Shown here: piece after piece, positions 42,981 through 52,017 of the stretch
Layout: every line of letters begins with the position of its first letter
How positions within the stretch are numbered: position 1 is the first letter of the stretch
Origin: Bacteroidales bacterium UBA1680
GTDB taxonomy: Bacteria; Bacteroidota; Bacteroidia; Bacteroidales; UBA932
DNA length: 64,000 nt
NCBI GenBank assembly: GCA_002320605.1
Contig: DCKG01000037.1
Span: 29,078-93,077 of the forward strand
Direction: 5' to 3'
Position numbers and translations under genes: made by a program
Notes under the pieces: generated by a model
What the model was told of the DNA's origin: nothing
Seen by the model: the letters and a program-made list of their open reading frames with translations, nothing else
Database searches by the model: none

Positions 42981-44111
42981 ATGCGTCCTAAAATCATACG
43001 AGTGTCCACGGTCCCCATCTCACTGAACCTTCTGCTTGAAGGCCAGCTGAGGATGCTGTCCGATGAGTATGAGGTCGTGGCAGTATCCTCGCCAGGACCC
43101 GACCTGGACGCTGTCGCCGCCCGTGAAGGGGTACGGGTTGTCCCGGTACCAATGGAACGGCACATTTCCCTCTGGAAAGACTTGATCTCGTTGTTCCGTC
43201 TCATCGCCCTTTTTAGTAGAGAGAAGCCTCAGATTGTCCATTCCCTGACTCCGAAGGCCGGACTGCTCTCGATGATCGCGGCGCGGATCTGCCGTGTGCC
43301 GGTGCGAATCCACACTTTCACAGGCTTGGTCTTCCCATCCGCGAAGGGACTCAGCAAGCGTCTGCTCATCGCGACAGACCGCCTGACATGCGACTGCGCC
43401 ACCTACATCAACCCGGAAGGTCTCGGGGTGAAGAAGAATCTCAGCCGGATAACTTCCAGGCCGCTCCACATCATCGGCAATGGCAATGTCAACGGCATAG
43501 ACCTAGCCTACTTCGACCGCACTCCCGAGGTGATGGCCAAGGCTGCCCAAGTGCGCCAGTCCCGGTTCTCGTTCACGTTCTGCTTCATCGGCCGGCTGGT
43601 CGGGGACAAAGGACTAAATGAGCTTGCCACTGCTTTCGTGCGGCTCAACAGGGAACATCCTTCCTGCCGCCTTCTTCTGATCGGCAGCCCGGAGCCAGAA
43701 CTTGACCCGCTTGGGAGAGAGACAGAGGAAATCCTCAGAAATCACCCTGCAGTCACTTGCACCGGCTGGCAGAATGACATTCGCCCTTTCCTCGCCGCCT
43801 CAGATGCCTTTGTCTTTCCTAGTCACCGCGAGGGTTTCCCGAACGTCGTGCTTCAGGCCGGCGCCATGGGAATTCCTTGCATAGTGACCGACATCAACGG
43901 CTGCAACGAGATCGTCAAGAACGGAGTAAACGGCCTGATCATCCCTCCAAAGGATGTTGAAAGCCTTTACAAAGCTATGAATGAATATCTCATCTCTCCC
44001 GCCATGGTGTCAGGCCATGCCTCGCATTCGAGGAAGATGATTGCGGATAGATACGACAGGCAGTATTTATGGCGCTGTCTCAGAAAGGTTTATAAAGAGC
44101 AGATATCATGA
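42981..44111 (+). CDS. Glycosyltransferase family 4 (GT-B)
   Basis: A 376-residue GT-B enzyme: IVHSLTPKAGLLSMIAARICRVPVRIHTFTGLVFP, then FCFIGRLVGDKGLNEL and PSHREGFPNVVLQAGAMG. In the last motif the second Glu of EX7E is Gln. Enzymes of this subgroup are often encoded next to the initiating phosphoglycosyltransferase, as here, and add the second sugar to the lipid-linked first sugar (PglA-like role); the exact sugar is inference. ATGA overlap with the NeuD-like gene. Confidence 0.9.
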   Translation: MRPKIIRVSTVPISLNLLLEGQLRMLSDEYEVVAVSSPGPDLDAVAAREGVRVVPVPMERHISLWKDLISLFRLIALFSREKPQIVHSLTPKAGLLSMIAARICRVPVRIHTFTGLVFPSAKGLSKRLLIATDRLTCDCATYINPEGLGVKKNLSRITSRPLHIIGNGNVNGIDLAYFDRTPEVMAKAAQVRQSRFSFTFCFIGRLVGDKGLNELATAFVRLNREHPSCRLLLIGSPEPELDPLGRETEEILRNHPAVTCTGWQNDIRPFLAASDAFVFPSHREGFPNVVLQAGAMGIPCIVTDINGCNEIVKNGVNGLIIPPKDVESLYKAMNEYLISPAMVSGHASHSRKMIADRYDRQYLWRCLRKVYKEQIS

Positions 44112-44719
44112 GCGACTCAATTTTCCTTTATGGCGCAGGGGGGCATGCCAAAGTAATCCTCGACATTCTGCGGAGCTGCGGAATGTCCGTCTCCGGCATC
44201 ATCGATGACAACCCACATGTTGTAGAGTGGATGGGGCATAGCGTAATCCGCCGAAGCGAAATCCCTTCTGGCAGCAGGGCGATCATCAGCATCGGGGTAA
44301 ATGCGACGAGAAAGGCTCTCGCTGAGATTCTCTCTTGCCGCGGCATCTCGTTCGCCACGGGAGTCGCTTCAAGCGCAATAGTATCTCCCAGTGCGGAAAT
44401 AGGCGAAGGAAGCGTAGTGATGCAGGGTACGATACTCCAGAGTAGCTGCCGCATTGGCCGCCACTGCATTGTAAACACTGGCGCATCCGTCGACCATGAA
44501 TGCATTCTGGAGGATTACGTGCATGTGTCTCCTCATGCGACTCTTTGCGGCAATGTCCACGTTGGGGAAGGTGCCTGGATCGGAGCCGGGGCCGTGGTGA
44601 TTCCTGGCGTGAGAATCGGCCGCTGGGCTGTTGTCGGAGCTGGCTCCGTTGTCTGCCAGGACATTCCTGACAACGCCATCGCTTACGGCAACCCATGCCG
44701 TCCGGTAAAGAAATTCTGA
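44108..44719 (+). CDS. Sugar N/O-acetyltransferase, NeuD/PglD family
   Basis: A 203-residue protein. The N-terminal Rossmann-like part (IFLYGAGGHAKVILDILRSCG) binds the nucleotide sugar. The left-handed beta-helix (about 90-200) carries the catalytic HECILEDYVHVSPHATLCGNV and ends in IAYGNPCRPVKKF. PglD acetylates the 4-amino group of UDP-4-amino-sugar to give UDP-N,N'-diacetylbacillosamine. With the PglF-like (8231), PglE-like (12634) and PglC-like (44724) genes it completes that pathway. Confidence 0.9.
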   Translation: MSDSIFLYGAGGHAKVILDILRSCGMSVSGIIDDNPHVVEWMGHSVIRRSEIPSGSRAIISIGVNATRKALAEILSCRGISFATGVASSAIVSPSAEIGEGSVVMQGTILQSSCRIGRHCIVNTGASVDHECILEDYVHVSPHATLCGNVHVGEGAWIGAGAVVIPGVRIGRWAVVGAGSVVCQDIPDNAIAYGNPCRPVKKF

Positions 44720-44723
44720 TCGC

Positions 44724-45353
44724 ATGTGCTATCGCAAAAAGCCTTTGTACCCATCCGTAGTCAAGCCTGTGCTGGATTTCATCATTGCGGCCTGCCTTCT
44801 GCTAGCCACGTCGCCTGTCTTGCTCGCCGCTGTCATAGCACTTGCTTTCGCAAATGGTCGTGACGGAATATTCTTCCTTCAGTCTCGTCCCGGCAAGGGC
44901 GGGAAGATATTCAGGATCATCAAATTCAAGACGATGAATGACAGGCGCAGCCCAGATGGGAATTTGCTTCCTGACGCGCAGAGGCTGACTGCAGCGGGCC
45001 GCTTTGTGCGGTCTTCTTCGATTGATGAGCTTCCACAACTTGTGAACGTCCTGAAGGGTGACATGGCTCTTGTCGGGCCGCGTCCTCTGCTTGTCCAGTA
45101 TCTTTCCCTGTATACTCCCCAGCAGGCACGGCGCCATGAGGTCAGACCCGGCATCACCGGGTGGGCTCAGGTCAATGGGAGGAACGCCATCAGCTGGAAA
45201 AGGAAGTTCGAACTTGACGTCTGGTACGTGGACCACGTCTCATTCCGCACCGACCTCATGATCATCTGGCGCACCATCTCCGCCGTTTTTTCTCGCAAAG
45301 ACATCTCCCAAAAGGGCGAAGCCACCATGCGGCCATTCAACGGCCGCAACTGA
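44724..45353 (+). CDS. Initiating phosphoglycosyltransferase (monotopic PGT, PglC-like)
   Basis: A 209-residue small-type polyprenyl-phosphate sugar-1-phosphate transferase. A single re-entrant hydrophobic segment (VVKPVLDFIIAACLLLATSPVLLA) is followed by FLQSRPGKGGKIFRIIKFKTM and the catalytic-region SSSIDELPQLVNVLKGDMALVGPRPLL. The small size matches PglC rather than the five-helix WbaP/WcaJ. It attaches the first sugar phosphate to undecaprenyl phosphate. Last gene of the capsule locus; its stop lies one base from the stop of the convergent SorE-like gene. Confidence 0.92.
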   Translation: MCYRKKPLYPSVVKPVLDFIIAACLLLATSPVLLAAVIALAFANGRDGIFFLQSRPGKGGKIFRIIKFKTMNDRRSPDGNLLPDAQRLTAAGRFVRSSSIDELPQLVNVLKGDMALVGPRPLLVQYLSLYTPQQARRHEVRPGITGWAQVNGRNAISWKRKFELDVWYVDHVSFRTDLMIIWRTISAVFSRKDISQKGEATMRPFNGRN

Positions 45354-45354
45354 C

Positions 45355-46650
45355 CTATTCCTTGAATTTGTCTGGATTGGCAAGCAGATAATCTTCTGCT
45401 TCCAGATTCCATAATCCGTGATGTGCCTTGCAGAGACGATCCAGCTCGGCGAAAGCCGGGGTCGTCTTGCCCTTCTCGGCTAAATCTGATATAGGCGTCA
45501 GGGGCATCTCTATGTGAGTGTAGATTAGTTTCTTTCCTCCTTTGATGTTCGGCAAGTTGAGAGTCGTTTCCGGAACCACGTTCAAGCCACCGATGTGTGT
45601 TACCAGACCTGCCGGATCCAGCCCACCACTCATCATGTGGAGAGCCTCTTTCATGTCATCTGTGTTTCCTCCGCTGGTGCCAACCACATGAGTGGACGCA
45701 TAGTGGACGTTGTAGAAATTGAACGGAGCCTTGAAATCTGCCTTGCCCGGGCCAGAGAAAAAGTTCAGGCAGCCATCCTGTCCAAGGATGTCATCGCCTT
45801 GCTCGACGACGGAAGGAACAGGAGCCATGACCACGACTTCATCGTAACCCGTGCCTCCGGAAATCTTCCGAAGCTCCTCAACTGGATTCTCTACCCTGCC
45901 AGTATTGACATAATGCAATTCAATGCCCCGGGAAGCGGCATATTCAACAGTATAGAGGGAAGCTGCCCTGTCCAGCCGGCTCTGGTCTATGTCTGTCACG
46001 ACGAAGAGCGAAGGATGGCGGTCCGGACGATGCAGCACATAATTGATCATGGCAAGTCCCATAGGACCAACACCTGCCAGCAAAGCCATCTTGCCATTCT
46101 CCTTGATCTCCATGACATGCCTGTAAGACCCCGGATGAGTATGATAGCAGGCGTGCATCGCGCCAATCACGCAAGAAAGCGGCTCGCTTAGGGATGCAGG
46201 ATAAAACCCAGGGCCCCTGTATGGCAAAAGGCAGCCAGTCTCCATCACTTCATTCGGAATGATTACATACGTGGCATCCCCTCCGATATATTTATAGGAA
46301 TAGCCAGGTGCGGAGAGTACCCCTGCAGGCCCGTCAGCGTAGTTCATGGCAGGCTGAATGGAGAACTTGTCTCCAGGCTTGAAACTGTCCTGCCACTTCT
46401 TGCCTACCTCAAGGATTTCTCCTGCGAACTCGTGTCCGATAATCACAGGATTTTCGGCTACATTATCAGGCACTCTTTTATGAGCCGGCCCCTGATGAGC
46501 GGCCTTATAGGACGACATGCAGATGCTGTCGCTCACCACCTTGGCAAGAATCTCGTCCTCCTTCATCTGAGGAAGATCGAATTCTTCCAGACGCAAATCT
46601 TCAACGCCGTAAAGGCGCACTGCTTTGGTTTTCATCGTTGGCATATTCAT
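45355..46650 (-). CDS. Zinc-dependent medium-chain dehydrogenase, L-sorbose-1-phosphate reductase (SorE)-like
   Basis: A 431-residue MDR-family protein. ICMSSYKAA supplies the catalytic-zinc Cys, GHEFAGEILEVG the following His-Glu, and LLAGVGPMGLAMINYVLHR the NAD(P)-binding glycine loop. The insert structure and length resemble SorE, which reduces L-sorbose-1-phosphate to glucitol-6-phosphate. It is last in the E2-E3-E1 operon, its start overlapping the E1 stop by one base. Acetoin/butanediol dehydrogenase is an alternative reading suggested by the operon context. Confidence 0.75.
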   Translation of the reverse strand: MNMPTMKTKAVRLYGVEDLRLEEFDLPQMKEDEILAKVVSDSICMSSYKAAHQGPAHKRVPDNVAENPVIIGHEFAGEILEVGKKWQDSFKPGDKFSIQPAMNYADGPAGVLSAPGYSYKYIGGDATYVIIPNEVMETGCLLPYRGPGFYPASLSEPLSCVIGAMHACYHTHPGSYRHVMEIKENGKMALLAGVGPMGLAMINYVLHRPDRHPSLFVVTDIDQSRLDRAASLYTVEYAASRGIELHYVNTGRVENPVEELRKISGGTGYDEVVVMAPVPSVVEQGDDILGQDGCLNFFSGPGKADFKAPFNFYNVHYASTHVVGTSGGNTDDMKEALHMMSGGLDPAGLVTHIGGLNVVPETTLNLPNIKGGKKLIYTHIEMPLTPISDLAEKGKTTPAFAELDRLCKAHHGLWNLEAEDYLLANPDKFKE

Positions 46651-49136
46651 TAAACACCTCTTTTTGCCCTGAGGATTGCCTGCGCTTCGGTCTGATTCGT
46701 CGTTGGCACATAGTCCTTCAGAGGCACTATCTTCTCGTTAATCGCATCCAGGAACCATGATGGCTGAGGGAAGAAAGACTCCTCAAGCTCATGGCAAGGG
46801 GTGATCCAGTTGCGAGAGCCAAGAACGACAGGAGCCGCATCAAGGTAATCGAATGCCATTTCAGAGATGTTGGATGCCAGGTCGTTGAGGAACGAGCCTC
46901 TGGCGCAGGCATCTCCTGCGATTATGATTCTTCCAGTCTTCTTCACGCTCTGTAGCACCTTATCGTAGTTGAAAGGCACGAGGGAACGAGCGTCTATTAC
47001 CTCTGCCTCCATTCCGAATCTTTCTTTCAGCATATCGGCAGCCTCCAGGGCGCGGTACAAGGTGGCGCCGATAGTCAGGAAGGTAACATCCTTGCCAGGC
47101 CTCTTGATGTCAGGCTCTCCGAGAGGAATCTCATAATAACCTTCCGGAACGCCGCCTTCATGGAACATCTCGCCCTTATCATAAATTCTCTGGCTTTCAA
47201 AGAATATGACAGGGTCAGTTCCCTGCAGAGCAGCATTCATGAGACCCTTGGCATCGTAAGGCGTAACCGGGAAGCAGACTTTGAGTCCAGGAATATGGGC
47301 GCAGAGCGACGTGAAGTCCTGAGAGTGCTGGGCGCCATACTTGGAACCAACTGACACTCTGACGACTACAGGCATCTTTAATATATTCCCAGACATTGCC
47401 TGCCACTTAGGCAGCTGATTGAATATCTCGTCTCCAGCGCAAGTAATGAAATCGCAATACATGATTTCAGGAATCACCCTGCCACCGCACATCGCATAAC
47501 CGATTGAAGTCCCGATGATTGCAGCCTCTGAAATCGGAGAGTTGAACAGGCGGTGGAAAGGCAGAGCCTCGGTCAGGCCTCTATACACGGCGAATGCGCC
47601 GCCCCACTCACGGTTTTCCTCGCCGTAAGCAATCAAGGAAGCATCTTTGTAGAAGCGATCGATGATGGCCTCGAATATTCCATCCCTGATGTTGTAGGCC
47701 TTCATCTTGCTGACATCCTTGCCGTCTTTATCCTTGTAGAATCTCACCTTTCCGGCGATCTGCTTCACGCGAGGATTCTCTTCCATAGGCATCAGCACAT
47801 CCGGCTTCACGCCAGGGGCCATGGTATCGACGCTGCCGTTGGAGAAAATCATGTCCCCGAGGAGTTCGTCATTCTTCACCAAGTCCATGCGTGGAGACTC
47901 CTCGAAGTCGATGGCCAGCTTGTAGCAGGTGAAAATATTGTCATTGACATCCTTGCGGATTTCGTCAAGCTTCTCCTGAGTGGCGACGCCAGCCTCAATC
48001 AGCTTCTTACCGAATGCTACGATGCTGTCCTCTGCCTCCCAAGCCGCGATTTCCTCCTTTGTCCTGTAAGAAGACTGATCGCTTGGGGAATGCCCGCCGT
48101 AACGATACGTGACTACATCCAGAAGGGCAGGGCCTTTCTTATCCAGGAGGTATTGTTTCTTGCGACGGAAAGCATCGATCACTGCCAGAGGATCGTAACC
48201 GTTCACTCTTTCAGCAGCCATCGCGTCATCTTTGAATCCTGCGCCTAGGCGAGCCGGGAAGTGCCAGCCCTCGGTCTCGCCATTAGTCTGGCCACCCATG
48301 GCGTACTGGTTGTCCATCACGCTGAACAGAACCGGCAGCCCGCCCTTCATGTCGCCTTCCCACAAAGTGTTGAACTGATCCATCGTGGCGAAGGTCATGC
48401 CTTCCAGCACAGGGCCGCGACCCATTGCGCCATCGCCCAAGTTAGCGACCACGATGCCTTTCTTGCGGTTAACCTTCTTATAAAGAGCAGCGCCTACGGC
48501 AATGGCTCCGGAACCACCCACGATGGCATTGTTTGGATATATTCCGAAAGGAGTGAAAAATGTGTGCATGGAGCCGCCCAGACCTTTGTTGAAGCCAGTG
48601 ACGCGAGCGAAAATCTCTGCCATCGCGCCATAGAGCAAGAAGCGGATTCCCAGCTCCTTGACATCATTCCCTGAATATGCTTTCTTGGCGACTTTAAGGG
48701 TTGCTCCGTCCCAGAACTCCTCCATGATTTTCTTCAATTCCTCATCTGAGAGAATCTGAATCGAGCGAAGACCTTTCGCCAGGATTTCACCATGAGAGCG
48801 ATGGCTTCCGAAAATGAAGTCGTCCGTGTCCAGGTTGTAAGCCATTCCGACAGCGGCAGCCTCCTGGCCTGCGGAAAGGTGGGCGGGGCCCGGATTGCTA
48901 TAAGCCACGCCATTGTAGCCCCCAGTAGTCTTCACCAGATTGAGCATGGTCTCGAACTCACGGATGTAGCCCATGTCGCGATATATGCGCAGAAGATCTT
49001 CTTCTGTGAAATTGCCTTCTTTGAGCTCCTGCTTGACCGTCTTGTCATAAGTCATCACAGGAATGTCTGGGATCTTGATTACGTGCTTCTTCGGATGAAG
49101 GGTTTTCTCTGGATCGATGTAAAGTGATTTCGGCAT
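46650..49136 (-). CDS. 2-oxoacid dehydrogenase E1, fused alpha and beta subunits
   Basis: An 828-residue thiamine-diphosphate enzyme. The alpha half (about 1-430) contains FGSHRSHGEILAKG, the TPP motif GDGAMGRG followed by DNQYAMGGQT, and YGGHSPSDQSSYR. The beta half (about 500-820) has EENREWGGAFAVYRGL, ISEAAIIGTSIGYAMCGGRVIPEIMY and DARSLVPFNYD. Fused alpha-beta E1 proteins are usual in Bacteroidetes. It decarboxylates a 2-oxoacid (pyruvate, branched-chain or acetoin) and passes the acyl group to the E2 lipoyl arm. The substrate cannot be fixed by reading alone. Confidence 0.9.
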   Translation of the reverse strand: MPKSLYIDPEKTLHPKKHVIKIPDIPVMTYDKTVKQELKEGNFTEEDLLRIYRDMGYIREFETMLNLVKTTGGYNGVAYSNPGPAHLSAGQEAAAVGMAYNLDTDDFIFGSHRSHGEILAKGLRSIQILSDEELKKIMEEFWDGATLKVAKKAYSGNDVKELGIRFLLYGAMAEIFARVTGFNKGLGGSMHTFFTPFGIYPNNAIVGGSGAIAVGAALYKKVNRKKGIVVANLGDGAMGRGPVLEGMTFATMDQFNTLWEGDMKGGLPVLFSVMDNQYAMGGQTNGETEGWHFPARLGAGFKDDAMAAERVNGYDPLAVIDAFRRKKQYLLDKKGPALLDVVTYRYGGHSPSDQSSYRTKEEIAAWEAEDSIVAFGKKLIEAGVATQEKLDEIRKDVNDNIFTCYKLAIDFEESPRMDLVKNDELLGDMIFSNGSVDTMAPGVKPDVLMPMEENPRVKQIAGKVRFYKDKDGKDVSKMKAYNIRDGIFEAIIDRFYKDASLIAYGEENREWGGAFAVYRGLTEALPFHRLFNSPISEAAIIGTSIGYAMCGGRVIPEIMYCDFITCAGDEIFNQLPKWQAMSGNILKMPVVVRVSVGSKYGAQHSQDFTSLCAHIPGLKVCFPVTPYDAKGLMNAALQGTDPVIFFESQRIYDKGEMFHEGGVPEGYYEIPLGEPDIKRPGKDVTFLTIGATLYRALEAADMLKERFGMEAEVIDARSLVPFNYDKVLQSVKKTGRIIIAGDACARGSFLNDLASNISEMAFDYLDAAPVVLGSRNWITPCHELEESFFPQPSWFLDAINEKIVPLKDYVPTTNQTEAQAILRAKRGV

Positions 49137-49155
49137 GATATTGAATTTTTATTGA

Positions 49156-50541
49156 TTACTTGAATGAAAATGCTGTTTCTTTGAGGATTTCCGAAACGGT
49201 CGGATGCGGAAAGACTACTTCCCTCATTTGCTCGAGTGTCATCTCAGTCTCGATGGCCATGCAGCAGCCGTACAGGATTTCAGAACTAGGGTTTCCAAGC
49301 ATGTGCACGCCCAGCACCTCATGATATTTCTTGCCAGCTATGATCTTGCATATTCCCTCACCCCCCTCATTCTCCGCTACGAATCTTCCTGAATATGCCA
49401 TAGGCAGCTTCACTATGACATATTCCTTGCCAGATGCCTTCGCCTGCTCTTCGGTGAGGCCGACTCCCGCAACCTCAGGGTTGGTGTAGACAACGCCTGG
49501 AATCGCATCGTAACGCATGCGGTCTTTCTTTCCAAGAATATTATTTATCGCAACTTCACCCTCGCGGCTGGCAGTATGAGCCAGCATGGAGAATCCAGTC
49601 ACGTCACCTGCAGCGTAAACGCCGGGAATGTTCGTGCGCATGTGTTCGTCAACCTTGATGCCCACCGGACGACCATTCTTGTTCAGAAGGTACTCCAGGC
49701 CGAGATTTTCGGCCCCGAATCCATTCAGATTGGCCCTGCGCCCAACGGAAACGAGAATCTTGTCTCCGCAAACCTTCTGGGTCTTGCCTTCCGGGTCTTC
49801 ATAGACGACAGTGTTTCCTTCTATTCCTGTGACTTTGCAGCTGAGACAGAAGTTCACCCCTCGCTTCGCATATATTTTCTGAAGCATCGAGCTTATCTCA
49901 TCGTCCAGAGGTCCTAAGATTTTCGGAAGCATCTCTACGACGGTCACTTTCGTTCCTATCGTATTATAGAATGCGGCAAACTCCATCCCGATAACTCCCC
50001 CGCCAATCACTACAAGCTCCTTCGGCTGCTCTTTGAGATTCAGAATCTCGCGGTTGGTGCAGACCACGTCGCCTGCCTCTTTCAGGCCTGGGAACGGAGG
50101 CACTGCAGCCTCTGAGCCAGTGCAAATGAGGAGGTTCCTGGCAACATATTCATTTTCCCCTGCCTTTATCTTTATTCCTTCTGCGTCTCGGCCCTCAATC
50201 ATTGCCTCAGCAGCTACGACCTCGACCTTATTGGCCTTCATCGCAGCTTTAACGCCACCGACTAGTTTCTTAACCACCTTTTCCTTGCGCTTCACGACCT
50301 CGCCGTAATCTATCGTAGGATTGCTGACATGAACGCCGTAATGCTCGCCAGTGAGAGCATAATTGTACACCTTGGCGCTGTACAGAAGCGTCTTGGTAGG
50401 TATGCAGCCTTCATTCAGGCACACACCGCCCAATGACTTCTTCTCGAAGATTATCGTGGAAAGGCCGGCAGCTCCTGCCCTTTCAGCGGCAACGTATCCG
50501 CCTGGGCCGCCGCCAATTATCGCTAAATCATACATATTCAT
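49156..50541 (-). CDS. lpdA: Dihydrolipoyl dehydrogenase (E3)
   Basis: A 461-residue flavoprotein that reoxidises the dihydrolipoyl arm of E2 with NAD. FAD-binding IIGGGPGGYVAAERA opens the protein. The redox disulfide is Cys41/Cys46 in GGVCLNEGCIPTK. VIGGGVIGMEFAAF binds NAD, YAAGDVTG is the second FAD motif and HPTVSE carries the catalytic His near the C-terminus. Lies between the E2 and E1 genes, five bases after E2. Start may be the second ATG (50535). Confidence 0.95.
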   Translation of the reverse strand: MNMYDLAIIGGGPGGYVAAERAGAAGLSTIIFEKKSLGGVCLNEGCIPTKTLLYSAKVYNYALTGEHYGVHVSNPTIDYGEVVKRKEKVVKKLVGGVKAAMKANKVEVVAAEAMIEGRDAEGIKIKAGENEYVARNLLICTGSEAAVPPFPGLKEAGDVVCTNREILNLKEQPKELVVIGGGVIGMEFAAFYNTIGTKVTVVEMLPKILGPLDDEISSMLQKIYAKRGVNFCLSCKVTGIEGNTVVYEDPEGKTQKVCGDKILVSVGRRANLNGFGAENLGLEYLLNKNGRPVGIKVDEHMRTNIPGVYAAGDVTGFSMLAHTASREGEVAINNILGKKDRMRYDAIPGVVYTNPEVAGVGLTEEQAKASGKEYVIVKLPMAYSGRFVAENEGGEGICKIIAGKKYHEVLGVHMLGNPSSEILYGCCMAIETEMTLEQMREVVFPHPTVSEILKETAFSFK

Positions 50542-50546
50542 GAATA

Positions 50547-51887
50547 TTAGAATTCGACTTCAAGATTTTCTATCTCGGTTGCAACCTGCTTGAGGAATCT
50601 GGTCGCTTCGCCACCATCGATCGCCCTGTGGTCGTAGGTGAGGGAAAGGCCTAGGTAAGGGACGAATGCGACTACTCCTCCTCCAATGTCTTTAGGCCTT
50701 AGCACCATCGTGCCGACGCCAAGGATGCAGCTCTGAGGCACATTGAGGACTGGGGTGAACCACTCTACTCCGAAGCCTCCCAGATTTGACACGGTGAATG
50801 ACGCAGCCTCAGGGTTTATCAGGTCCGGATTTATAGAACCTTTCCTGCAATCGTCAGCGACTTTCTTCAGTTGCTTGCTCAGGCCGGTTATGTTCAAATC
50901 TTCAGCGCGCTTTATCGCAGGAACCATGAGTCCCCGTTCAGTGTCAACCGCACAACCGAGATTAACCACGTTGAATATTCTTAATGCGTCACCTAGGCAA
51001 TGAGAGTTCACTTTCGGGAACTTCTTCAAAGCCTTGATGACCGCGAAGCATACGAAATCGTTGATGGTGACGTTCGCATCTATCTTGCCATCCGCATAGA
51101 GTTTCTTGGCTTGCTTACGGAGCTGCTGAATCTTACGTGCGTCAGCCCCCAGCATATGCGTGAGCTGAGCGGTATTCTGCAGGGAATTGTACATGGACTT
51201 GGCGATGAGCTTGCGCACGTTGGACATTTTCTCGACCGTGAACTCTTCTCCTTCGCCCGGAATATTGGTGTGCGTCGGCTGCCAAATTTTTAAGTCCGCA
51301 CCCTTCACCATGCCACCAATGCCAGAGCCGCTGGCAGGAGCCTGATAAGTACCATCGGCAGCCATTGCCTTGGCCAGGCCAGACCTTGGAGCGGCTGCCG
51401 CTGCTTCCACGTCACGAGCGATTATGCGTCCATGAGGGCCGCTGCCTGCCAAGACAGTGGTATCTATTCCTTTCCCGGCCGCAAGATTACGAGCTCTTGG
51501 AGAGACGGAGACACCAGACACCACCGGCTGAGGAACCTGCGCCGGAGCCTGTTCTGGCTCTACCGCTTCAACAGGCTTTGCCTCAGCCGCTTGAGACGTC
51601 TGGGCCTCAGGGATAGCGCCTGACGGAGCGAATTCCGAAAAAGACTCACCAGTCTCGCCAATCACCATGACATTAGTCAGGCAAGGAATCTCATCGTTTT
51701 CCTTAAAGAAAATCGCCAGCACCGTGCCGGCAACTTTAGCTTCTTCATCGAAAGAAGCCTTATCTGTCTCGTAGCTGAATAGTACGTCTCCTACCTCAAC
51801 CTTGTCACCGACCTTCTTTTTGAATTCTGTAACAATGCAGCTTTCCACTGACTGCCCTTGCTTGGGCATGATAACAACATGTGCCAT
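50547..51887 (-). CDS. 2-oxoacid dehydrogenase E2 (dihydrolipoyl acyltransferase)
   Basis: A 446-residue E2 with one lipoyl domain (about 1-80, lipoyl Lys43 in ETDKASFD), a Pro/Ala/Glu/Gln-rich linker, a peripheral subunit-binding domain (about 125-165, VSPRARNLAAGKGID) and a catalytic domain ending in YDHRAIDGGEA (His420). First gene of the minus-strand operon E2-E3-E1-SorE, with its promoter in the 130 bp shared with the transketolase gene. Lipoylation could be supplied by the LplA encoded at 4275. Confidence 0.92.
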   Translation of the reverse strand: MAHVVIMPKQGQSVESCIVTEFKKKVGDKVEVGDVLFSYETDKASFDEEAKVAGTVLAIFFKENDEIPCLTNVMVIGETGESFSEFAPSGAIPEAQTSQAAEAKPVEAVEPEQAPAQVPQPVVSGVSVSPRARNLAAGKGIDTTVLAGSGPHGRIIARDVEAAAAAPRSGLAKAMAADGTYQAPASGSGIGGMVKGADLKIWQPTHTNIPGEGEEFTVEKMSNVRKLIAKSMYNSLQNTAQLTHMLGADARKIQQLRKQAKKLYADGKIDANVTINDFVCFAVIKALKKFPKVNSHCLGDALRIFNVVNLGCAVDTERGLMVPAIKRAEDLNITGLSKQLKKVADDCRKGSINPDLINPEAASFTVSNLGGFGVEWFTPVLNVPQSCILGVGTMVLRPKDIGGGVVAFVPYLGLSLTYDHRAIDGGEATRFLKQVATEIENLEVEF

Positions 51888-51924
51888 TAATATTTTGGTT
51901 AAAAAACTATTAATTCTGATGTTT

Positions 51925-51932
51925 CAAAGTTA
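51925..51932 (-). promoter_or_regulatory. -7 element (TAACTTTG) for the E2-E3-E1 operon
   Basis: Exact TAnnTTTG on the minus strand, 37 bases before the E2 ATG; predicted leader about 34 nt. Lies back to back with the transketolase promoter. Confidence 0.45.
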
Positions 51933-51959
51933 AAGTTTCTGTGTCAAATAAAAAAGTCT

Positions 51960-51967
51960 TATATTTG
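51960..51967 (+). promoter_or_regulatory. -7 element (TATATTTG) for the transketolase pair
   Basis: Exact TAnnTTTG match with an imperfect -33 (TTTC, 51936-51939) 20 bases upstream. The predicted leader is about 47 nt before the ATG at 52018. Confidence 0.5.
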
Positions 51968-52017
51968 TCTGCCATACCAGAAATAGCATATTTTAAATTC
52001 AAATAATCAAATAAGAA

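Noticed and set aside
47553..48674. Two plus-strand frames opposite the E1 gene
   Set aside because: No domain recognised; they lie fully within the 828-residue E1 coding sequence.
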